Shown: piece by piece, positions 25,401 through 31,480 of the stretch
Numbering within the stretch: position 1 is the stretch's first letter
How the letters are laid out: each line of letters begins with the position of its first letter
Source: Lachnospiraceae bacterium
GTDB lineage: Bacteria; Bacillota; Clostridia; Lachnospirales; Lachnospiraceae
Assembly (NCBI GenBank): GCA_024403335.1
Contig: JAKSSA010000023.1
Span: forward strand, 1-36,434
Direction: 5' to 3'
DNA: 36,434 nucleotides
Notes under the pieces: model-generated
The model's database searches: none
What the model saw: the letters and a program-made list of their open reading frames with translations, nothing else
Told to the model about the DNA's origin: nothing
Made by a program: the position numbers and the translations under genes

Positions 25401-26357
25401 GTTAAGATGAGCCCTGAAAGCTATATTTTAGGTCTTGGAAAGACTTATAAGCTTGATGCTACAGTAGTGAATGATGAAACTGCTTCGAATACGACTGTTA
25501 CTTGGAGTTCAGAAGATCCTTCAATTGCATCTGTTGACAAGTTCGGTAAAGTTACAGGTAATAAATTAGGTATTACTAAGATTACTGCTAAGGCTGATGA
25601 TGATTCAGGTGCCGATGCTGTATGTGTTATTGAGGTTGTAACAGAAGTTACAAGTATCAAATTCCCTACTGGCTCGATGACTTTGATGGTGGGAGAGCAG
25701 TATGACTTTAAGGCTTCTGTATCTCCTTCAAATGCTACTTATAAGACACCTACTTATGTATCAACTAATGAAGAAATTGGTATGATTGACGAAGATGGTG
25801 TATTTAATGCCTTGAAAGCAGGAACAACCTATGTTCAGGCAAAGGCAAAGGATAATTCAGGAAAATATGCACAATGCTATGTAACAGTTATTAATCCTGT
25901 TCCTGCAACAGGTATTACATTATCTGATACAGAATTAGTTCTTGCACCTGGTGAAAAGAAGTCAGTTTTAACTTCTTTGAAGCCTACTAATTCTACGGAT
26001 GGCGTTACTTGGACAAGTAATAATGAAGCTATTGCAAAAGTAGATAAGAACGGACTGATAACAGCAGTGGATACAGGTACCTGTAATGTAACTGTTATGA
26101 CAGATTCAGGTAAAAAGGCAACCGTAACTGTAATTGTAGTCGGATTGAGTGAAACTTATCTTGAACTTCCTGTATATTCAACATATTCAAGGCTTTATGT
26201 AGATGGCACAAACTCAACTGTTAGATGGACTGTTCAGGATAAGCGCGTATGCGAAGTAAAGAATGGTACTATTACTACAAGATCTGTTGGTACAACGAAG
26301 ATTTATGCAACTGTTAACGGACGACAGCTTGTTTGTGAAATAAAAGTAGTTCCTTAA
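22500..26357 (+). CDS. Secreted multi-repeat Big2 (bacterial Ig-like) surface protein
   Basis: This 1285-residue protein starts with a Sec signal peptide (basic NKTVKR, then a hydrophobic core to ~residue 24). Residues ~45-460 form four divergent beta-rich Ig-like modules; from ~465 to the end come about ten Big2 modules of 80-86 residues, each with a VTWxSxNxxVATVD-like core and a GxxxIT strand. Big2 domains are known from intimins, adhesins and other cell-surface proteins. There is no LPXTG motif, SLH, LysM or catalytic domain, and no C-terminal membrane helix, so how it stays on the cell is unclear; it may be released. GGAGGTG sits 3 bases before ATG 22500. It has its own promoter and terminator and breaks the usual argR-recN pair. 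Confidence 0.9.
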   Translation: MNKTVKRILNIVLILSLVISTMGTVNGGNMHNIVPELKTAVAASSVPYYFSKPGGGADERIESGDTVLLRSADLLIYIGSDQTAGGQALTATSNISYSSSNPEVVEVMAGSTDNRTMKLVRKSPGFAQIAAYMPDGNLITLLVKVELQVMKESWHTIALTGQQMLKLEVGATYDTVVKYLDNTGIRVDNSLLDWSEDSGVSKIVSVSDTGVITAKGAGLATVTVATQTYDSGGNPMKEDFKILVVPKGSATFDAGFAGYGPSKKVVKTTSDFQLYTNATMSQNLRWKIFKVANNGDETLLITTNNADLEYKNALLDFKISAENGMIEFANVKAGTYKIYGYAYDKLVEYDPTRDYVALDHLEFEVEVGLDLVNKTLVMNVNDEYDIVKNSNIPSEVLRRVFTFSSDASAVASVNTDGVIKANLKGTASILVHYDRLNAAGIYKENSDYFNNYLNSDVVYKIFVIDGLTLSSSYISMYTGGRHMLEAKATDRNTTVYWSSSNPSVAKVENGEVVALSAGNAIITASQTINGVVKTASCEVAVQPSITNIKLDPEEVEIGVGESLVINAIIQPSNINNASLMFISSDESIFSIEDSNRLSVTIKAVSGGKAVLTAVNSENVIVGNCLVTVKEPVTNIKLSETNLNVKLATKFYQLYATVSPTGASNKAVTWESTNTSVATIDDTGKLTLISSGSTSVICTSKDDPRVKAICNVTISKAVTSVEFDQKSVEMYVGESKRLTYQINPDTATDTSVRFTSFNTAIADIDRSGMVTARQSGQTQIMIMSNDGSLYSICTVVVKQRATGVKMSVTNVTMNKGEYFNIEVSVTPSTATDASLSWVSQDEKIATVNSAGRVSAKDVGTTVIMVKTTTGATAFCTVTVLEGVTQLELDPDIATVDVGETLTLTPKFTPEKASNQNVTFKSSDESVATVNPVGLVKGLKGGTVLITCESEDGGYRAFCLLTVHEPVVAVKMSPESYILGLGKTYKLDATVVNDETASNTTVTWSSEDPSIASVDKFGKVTGNKLGITKITAKADDDSGADAVCVIEVVTEVTSIKFPTGSMTLMVGEQYDFKASVSPSNATYKTPTYVSTNEEIGMIDEDGVFNALKAGTTYVQAKAKDNSGKYAQCYVTVINPVPATGITLSDTELVLAPGEKKSVLTSLKPTNSTDGVTWTSNNEAIAKVDKNGLITAVDTGTCNVTVMTDSGKKATVTVIVVGLSETYLELPVYSTYSRLYVDGTNSTVRWTVQDKRVCEVKNGTITTRSVGTTKIYATVNGRQLVCEIKVVP

Positions 26358-26391
26358 GTAAGCGGCATTATAATATGATTTAATGAATTTG

Positions 26392-26472
26392 ACTCCTCAT
26401 TAAAATGATAGGTCTCACATTATCGGTTAAAATGATAAATTGTGTGAATATCAAAAAAATGAGGAGTTTTTT
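26392..26472 (+). terminator. Long interrupted-hairpin terminator after the Big2 gene
   Basis: ACTCCTCATT (26392-26401) pairs with AATGAGGAGT (26458-26467), followed by a six-T run. Inside, TGATA/TATCA, CACA/TGTG and TTATC/GATAA pair in nested order, giving an arm of ~76 bases with small bulges. This is longer than a typical terminator stem. The rest of the gap to recN holds only its promoter. Confidence 0.75.
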
Positions 26473-26519
26473 AATGAAAAAATTTCAGTGAAAGAATTTC
26501 TTATACCTTGATTTTTTAG

Positions 26520-26548
26520 TTGCATTGGCAGGAAGTTCGTGATATTAT
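26520..26548 (+). promoter_or_regulatory. Candidate recN promoter
   Basis: TTGCAT (26520-26525), 17 bases, TATTAT (26543-26548), with TGA forming an extended -10. A second -10 (TATAAT, 26587-26592) lies closer to recN, but it has no good -35, and its RNA would start almost at the start codon. Confidence 0.55.
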
Positions 26549-26555
26549 AAAAATA

Positions 26556-26569
26556 CAAACAAATGTTTG
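26556..26569. promoter_or_regulatory. LexA/DinR-like operator upstream of recN
   Basis: The 14-base palindrome CAAACAAATGTTTG has the spacing of the Gram-positive SOS box (CGAAC-N4-GTTYG), with one change in the left arm. It covers the RNA start predicted from the TTGCAT/TATTAT promoter and the -35 zone of the alternative one, so a bound repressor would block either. Confidence 0.5.
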
Positions 26570-26603
26570 CTTTTTCGTCTATTTTGTATAATGAAGGTGG
26601 AGT

Positions 26604-28268
26604 ATGTTAAAACATATTTACATAAAAAATGTAGCGCTGGTTGATGAGGTGGAGCTTGAGCTTGATAAAGGCTTAAACATACTTACAGGTGAAACAGGTG
26701 CCGGTAAGTCGGTTATTATCGGTTCATTGCTTGCATGTATTGGTGGTAAAGCGGATAAAGATTTCATAAAGGCTTCATGTGATGAAGCAAAAATTGAGTT
26801 AACTTTTGACTGCTTATCAAAAGAACTTAATAATATTCTTGAACAAAATGAAATCAGCACAGATGATGAACTTGTTCTATCAAGGAAAATTCAAAGCTCC
26901 GGCAAGTCAGTTTTCAGAGCAAATGGTGAGATAGTAACACAAAAACTTGTTAAGGAAATTGCAGGTTATCTGATTGATATTTATGGTCAGCATGAACATC
27001 ATTCACTTTTAAGCGAAAAAACACATCTTAAATTACTTGATGAATTTGGTGGAGAGACACTTGATAAAACAAAGCAGCGTGTCAGAGAAGCTTACAGAGT
27101 ATATTCTGATTTGAGAAAAAAATGTGAAGGCATGCAGTCCCCTGAAGAATTACTGAAAGATAAGGAACTCATCTGTTTTGAATATGAACAGCTTGACAAT
27201 GCAGCTTTATGTGTAGGTGAGGATGAAATTCTTCAGGAAAAATATGATTTTTATGAACATTCAAAGCAGATAAGAGATGGTCTTGATGAAGCTGTTAATT
27301 TGATATGTGGTGGAGATGGAGATTCTCTGTCACAAGTAAGAAATGCTATTTTGGCACTTGGAAGAATAGAAAGCTTTGATTCTTCATTTACTGATATCAA
27401 AAATGCTTTATATGATGCAGAAAGTATACTTGAAGATTCCTTCAGAGAGCTTGATCGATATCTTGACAGAATGGATGAACCCTCTGATAACATAGAGCAG
27501 ATAGCAGAAAGACTTGATTTGATTAATAAATTAAAGGTACGCTACGGCAAAACAATACCTGATATTCTTGATTATTTTGATGAACTTAAAGTTAAGAAAG
27601 AATCTATTGATAATTATGATATTTATAAAGCACAGGCAGAAGCAAAGCGTGATGAAGCTTTTAAAGAATATCTTGTAATTGCAAAGGAACTGACTACTGA
27701 AAGAAAAAAGGCTGCAGAAAAACTTTCAGAGGCTATGATTGAGTCATTGCAGGATTTAAATTTCCTTGAAGTAAAATTTGAATTCAGATTTGAAGAATGT
27801 GAACCATCAGACAATGGCGTTGAAAAAGGTCAGTTTTTTATTTCAACCAATCCGGGACAGCCATTAAAGGAATTGATAAAGGTTTCGTCAGGAGGCGAGC
27901 TTTCAAGAATAATGCTTGGCTTTAAGACGGTTATCGCATCCAAGGATGATATACCTACAATGATATTTGATGAAATTGATACAGGTATAAGTGGTAAAAC
28001 TGCTGCTTGTGTATCAAGAAAGATAAGTGAATTGTCAGAGAATCATCAGATAATTTGTATAACACATCTTCCACAGATAGCTGCAGCTGCTGATAAGCAC
28101 TTTAAAATCGCTAAAAACGTAACAGATATGACCACACAAACCAATGTTTTCAGTTTGTCAGAAGAAGAATCAGTAAGAGAACTTGCAGGAATGATGGGTG
28201 GAACAGATATTTCGTCACTTGGAATTAATGCAGCATCTGAACTGAAAAAACAGGTTAAGCGAAAATAA
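26604..28268 (+). CDS. recN: DNA repair protein RecN
   Basis: This 554-residue SMC-like ATPase acts early in double-strand break repair. The N-terminal half has Walker A GETGAGKSVII (~30-40) and QHEHHSLL; the middle (~150-370) is a coiled-coil arm; the C-terminal half has the signature SSGGELSRIMLG, Walker B TMIFDEIDTGISG and THLPQIAA. ATG 26604 is preceded by GGTGGAG. A gene of this family normally follows argR directly. Here it has its own promoter and a LexA-like site, consistent with damage-inducible expression, which is inference. Its stop codon starts a short repeat. Confidence 0.95.
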   Translation: MLKHIYIKNVALVDEVELELDKGLNILTGETGAGKSVIIGSLLACIGGKADKDFIKASCDEAKIELTFDCLSKELNNILEQNEISTDDELVLSRKIQSSGKSVFRANGEIVTQKLVKEIAGYLIDIYGQHEHHSLLSEKTHLKLLDEFGGETLDKTKQRVREAYRVYSDLRKKCEGMQSPEELLKDKELICFEYEQLDNAALCVGEDEILQEKYDFYEHSKQIRDGLDEAVNLICGGDGDSLSQVRNAILALGRIESFDSSFTDIKNALYDAESILEDSFRELDRYLDRMDEPSDNIEQIAERLDLINKLKVRYGKTIPDILDYFDELKVKKESIDNYDIYKAQAEAKRDEAFKEYLVIAKELTTERKKAAEKLSEAMIESLQDLNFLEVKFEFRFEECEPSDNGVEKGQFFISTNPGQPLKELIKVSSGGELSRIMLGFKTVIASKDDIPTMIFDEIDTGISGKTAACVSRKISELSENHQIICITHLPQIAAAADKHFKIAKNVTDMTTQTNVFSLSEEESVRELAGMMGGTDISSLGINAASELKKQVKRK

Positions 28269-28303
28269 AGATAAGAAACAAATATTAAAGATAAGAAAAC
28301 AGA
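28266..28303. repeat. Two-copy 20-nt repeat beginning at the recN stop
   Basis: TAAAGATAAGAAA occurs at 28266-28278 and again at 28286-28298, a period of 20 bases. The first copy begins with the recN stop codon, as the 17-nt array does at yebC. Confidence 0.7.
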
Positions 28304-28315
28304 ATAATATTATTA

Positions 28316-28366
28316 AACAGCCAAATTACAGATGGAAATATTTTTCTTTTATTTGGCTGTTATTTG
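28316..28366 (+). terminator. Terminator-like hairpin after recN
   Basis: AACAGCCAAAT (28316-28326) pairs perfectly with ATTTGGCTGTT (28351-28361) around a 24-base loop. Only a broken T-run (TTATTTG) follows, so termination may be incomplete. Confidence 0.65.
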
Positions 28367-28369
28367 TAG

Positions 28370-28375
28370 TATAAT
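28370..28375 (+). promoter_or_regulatory. Likely -10 box for glgA
   Basis: A consensus TATAAT sits 8 bases after the recN hairpin. No convincing -35 is seen; the optimal position falls in the hairpin loop and 3' arm. Predicted RNA start is near 28382, which rules out translation from the in-frame ATG at 28381. Confidence 0.5.
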
Positions 28376-28407
28376 TCAATATGTGTACGTGTTTGCACAA
28401 TTTGTTG

Positions 28408-28431
28408 AAATGCAATAATTATTTTGCATTT
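28408..28431 (+). promoter_or_regulatory. Hairpin in the glgA leader
   Basis: AAATGCAA (28408-28415) and TTGCATTT (28424-28431) form an 8-bp stem with an 8-base loop, ending directly at the GGAAGGGTGG ribosome site. It could be an operator palindrome or an RNA hairpin that limits ribosome access. Confidence 0.45.
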
Positions 28432-28446
28432 GGAAGGGTGGTTTTT

Positions 28447-29883
28447 ATGAAAAAAATATTGCTTGCAGCTTCTGAGTGTGTTCCCTTTATCAAAACAGGC
28501 GGTCTGGCTGATGTGGTTGGTGAACTTCCCAGATATATTAATAAAGATGAGTATGATGTAAGAGTTATAATTCCTAATTACAAGGCAGTTCCGGCTGTCC
28601 ATAAGAATAAGATGGAATATGTAGGCAGTTTTTATATGGAGCTTGCATGGAGAAAACAGTATGTGGGAGTTCTGAAAATTGTTGAAAACGGAGTAACTTA
28701 CTATTTTATTGATAATGAATATTACTTTGCCGGTGACAGACCTTATGGTGAAATATATCAGGATATAGAAAAGTTTGCTTTTTTTGACAGGGCAGTTCTT
28801 TCTTGTTTACCGATGATAGACTTCTGGCCGGATATTCTTCATTTAAATGACTGGCAGACAGGTTTGATTGCGGTTTATTTAAAAGATGTTTTTGCACAGA
28901 ATGAGAAATATCGTGGCATTAAAACTATTATGACTATTCATAATCTGAAGTTCCAGGGAGTTTGGAATAAGAAGACTGTAGCAGATATTACAGGACTTTC
29001 AGATTATTATTTCACATCAGATAAGCTTGAAGCTTATGGTGATGCAAATTATCTTAAAGGTGGAATTGTTTATTCAGATTATATCACAACTGTGTCTGAT
29101 ACCTATGCCAATGAAATCAAGACTCCATTTTATGGTGAAGGACTTGATGGTATTCTTAATGCCAGACATGAAAGCTTGCAGGGAATTGTAAATGGTATTG
29201 ATACAAAGGTTTATAATCCTGCGACAGATAAATATTTGGCATATAATTTTGATAAAACAAATTTCAGGACCATAAAGAAGAAAAACAAAAAGCTTTTACA
29301 GGAAGAACTTGGTTTAAAAGTAGATGACAAGTGCTTTATGCTTGGTATCGTTTCAAGGCTTACAGACCAAAAGGGACTTGATTTGGTTGAATGTGTTATC
29401 GAGGAAATATGCGATACAGATACACAGCTTGTTATTCTTGGAACAGGTGATCCTAAATATGAAAATCTGTTCAGACATTATGAATGGAAATATAAGGACA
29501 GGGTTTCTTCAAGCATATGCTATAGCGATGAACGTGCTCATAAGATATATGCTTCAATTGATGCTTATTTGATGCCATCACTTTTTGAACCCTGCGGTTT
29601 AAGTCAGATAATGAGTATGAGATACGGTTCAATTCCTATTGTAAGAGAAACAGGTGGATTAAAAGATACTGTAATTCCTTACAATGAATATGAACAGACC
29701 GGTACAGGCTTTGGTTTTTGTAATTATAATGCACATGAAATGCTTGCAACAATTCGTTATGCAAAGAGTGTTTTTTACAATAATAAGCGTAGTTGGAATA
29801 AACTTGTTGAAAGAGCAATGGATGCAGATTTTTCATGGGCTACTCAGGCTAAGAAATATGAGGAATTATATAGTCGCATTTAA
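28447..29883 (+). CDS. glgA: Glycogen synthase (ADP-glucose type)
   Basis: This 478-residue GT5 glycosyltransferase extends alpha-1,4-glucan from ADP-glucose. N-terminal SECVPFIKTGGLADVVGELP has the KTGGL ADP-glucose loop, HLNDWQTGLIAVYL and TIHNLKFQG follow, and the C-terminal domain has GIVSRLTDQKGLDL and the E-x7-E region FEPCGLSQIMSMRYG, with ETGGLKDTV. ATG 28447 fits the family start and has a purine-rich site upstream. No other glycogen gene (glgC, glgD, glgB, glgP) is visible nearby, so it is a lone copy here. murE follows 14 bases later. Confidence 0.94.
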   Translation: MKKILLAASECVPFIKTGGLADVVGELPRYINKDEYDVRVIIPNYKAVPAVHKNKMEYVGSFYMELAWRKQYVGVLKIVENGVTYYFIDNEYYFAGDRPYGEIYQDIEKFAFFDRAVLSCLPMIDFWPDILHLNDWQTGLIAVYLKDVFAQNEKYRGIKTIMTIHNLKFQGVWNKKTVADITGLSDYYFTSDKLEAYGDANYLKGGIVYSDYITTVSDTYANEIKTPFYGEGLDGILNARHESLQGIVNGIDTKVYNPATDKYLAYNFDKTNFRTIKKKNKKLLQEELGLKVDDKCFMLGIVSRLTDQKGLDLVECVIEEICDTDTQLVILGTGDPKYENLFRHYEWKYKDRVSSSICYSDERAHKIYASIDAYLMPSLFEPCGLSQIMSMRYGSIPIVRETGGLKDTVIPYNEYEQTGTGFGFCNYNAHEMLATIRYAKSVFYNNKRSWNKLVERAMDADFSWATQAKKYEELYSRI

Positions 29884-29897
29884 TTTGGGGGGAAGCG

Positions 29898-31415
29898 ATG
29901 AAATTAAGCAAACTGTTAGAGAGAGTAGAATATAAAGTACTAAACAGATTTGTTGATTATGAAATAAAGGATATTGTTAGCGATACAAGGCGTGTTTGCA
30001 AGGATATTATTTTTGTTGCAATTAAAGGCAAGCAATATGACAGTCATACAGAAACTTTAAAAGTTGCAAATGCAGGTGCGAAATGTATTGTACTTGAAGA
30101 AGAATGTCTTTCTGCGATTAATGGAGTTGATTTTGAATCAGATATTTTTTCAGAGGTATCAGTAATAACAGTTAAAAATTCACGAATGGCACTTGGTATT
30201 ATTTCTGCAGCTTTTTTTGGATACCCGTCAGATGACATGATTTCTGTTGCTATAACAGGTACAAAGGGAAAAACTTCTACTGCAGCCATGGTTAAATCGT
30301 TGCTTACTGAATGTGGATATAATACAGGAGTTATTGGCACCACAGGAGTTTTTTACAATGGTAAAAAAATAAGCACAGATAATACAACCCCTTTTGCATA
30401 TGATTTACAAAAGGTTTTATCTGAGATGAAATCAGAAGGTGTTAATGCTTTTGTTATGGAGGCCTCGTCACTTGGCTTAATTTCATATAGGACAGCAGGA
30501 ATTCATTTTAACTATGGTATTTTTACAAACCTTGGACATGACCATATTGGTGGTTTGGAGCATGAAAGCTTTGAAGAATATCTTTATGCAAAATCTATGC
30601 TTTTTGATAATTGCGATGTTGGAATTTTAAATGCTGATGATCCTTACTCAGAAAAAATGGTTGAGAATAAAGCTTTAAAGGTTTTCTACTATGGAAAGCA
30701 TGAAAAAAAGGATTGCAATGAAATTGTAGCTACTAAAGTTGACTATCTTTTGGAAAATGGCAAGACGATAACAAGATTTAAAACAAAGGGATTAATAAGC
30801 TCTGATTTTGCCATTTCCTCTCCGGGAGAGTTTGCTATTTATAATTGCTTATCTGTATTGGTTATGGGATATTTACTCAATGCCAATGTATCATTGATTC
30901 AAGAAGCTCTTGACAAGACCTATGTTGAGGGAAGAACACAGCCTGTATTTGTATCAGATAAATTTTCTGTTATTGTTGATTATGCACATAATGCAATGAG
31001 CCTTGAAAGTGTTATCAAAGCTTTCAGAGTATATAATCCGGGTAGAATAGTAACAGTATTCGGATGTGGTGGAAACAGACCTAAAGAAAGAAGATTTTCG
31101 ATGGGAGAGGTATCAGGTGAATTATCAGATTTTACAATTATTACTTCTGATAATCCAAGATTTGAGGAACCTGAAGAAATTATAAAAGATATTGTTACAG
31201 GAATTAACAGAACAAGAGGCAGTTATATTACAATAATTGACCGAGTTAAGGCCATTGAATATGCGATACGAAAAGCAAAGCCTGATGACATAATTCTTAT
31301 AGCAGGAAAGGGCCATGAGGATTATCAGGAAATAAGAGGCGTTAAATATCATATGAAGGATTCTGAGACAGTTGAAGCTGTCAGAGATAAGCTTCTTGAA
31401 GAAAAACTTATATGA
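29898..31415 (+). CDS. MurE-type Mur ligase, divergent (probable UDP-MurNAc-tripeptide synthetase)
   Basis: This 505-residue ATP-dependent Mur ligase has the three expected domains: N-terminal UDP-binding (VSDTRRV), central ATPase (GTKGKTS, 121-127; YAKSMLF, whose Lys232 fits the carbamoylated lysine) and C-terminal (GCGGNRPKERRFSMG; TSDNPRFEEP; AGKGHEDYQ). The DNPR motif and the GHED segment are those of enzymes that add meso-diaminopimelate. The central motifs differ from canonical MurE: EASSLGL stands where EVSSHAL is usual, so the His is lost, and NLGHDHIGGLEH replaces the usual NLSRDHLDYHG. It also lies outside any mur cluster. It may be the genome's MurE or a specialised paralogue. GGGGGGAAG precedes ATG 29898. 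Confidence 0.82.
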   Translation: MKLSKLLERVEYKVLNRFVDYEIKDIVSDTRRVCKDIIFVAIKGKQYDSHTETLKVANAGAKCIVLEEECLSAINGVDFESDIFSEVSVITVKNSRMALGIISAAFFGYPSDDMISVAITGTKGKTSTAAMVKSLLTECGYNTGVIGTTGVFYNGKKISTDNTTPFAYDLQKVLSEMKSEGVNAFVMEASSLGLISYRTAGIHFNYGIFTNLGHDHIGGLEHESFEEYLYAKSMLFDNCDVGILNADDPYSEKMVENKALKVFYYGKHEKKDCNEIVATKVDYLLENGKTITRFKTKGLISSDFAISSPGEFAIYNCLSVLVMGYLLNANVSLIQEALDKTYVEGRTQPVFVSDKFSVIVDYAHNAMSLESVIKAFRVYNPGRIVTVFGCGGNRPKERRFSMGEVSGELSDFTIITSDNPRFEEPEEIIKDIVTGINRTRGSYITIIDRVKAIEYAIRKAKPDDIILIAGKGHEDYQEIRGVKYHMKDSETVEAVRDKLLEEKLI

Positions 31416-31480
31416 TTCGCGTAATAATTTCGTAATATTTTTGCCTTTAAAAAGCCAAACTTTTTTGAGAGAATAAAACG

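Noticed and set aside
26470-26490. Small frame starting ATG 26474 after the Big2 terminator
   Set aside because: It stops after five codons and has no ribosome site.
28381-28446. Longer glgA reading from ATG 28381
   Set aside because: The predicted RNA start is at about 28382 and there is no ribosome site; the family start motif begins at 28447.
31416-31480. A hairpin or terminator between the MurE-like gene and priA
   Set aside because: Only a short A/T stem (AAAAAG with CTTTTT) can form; too weak to support a terminator.
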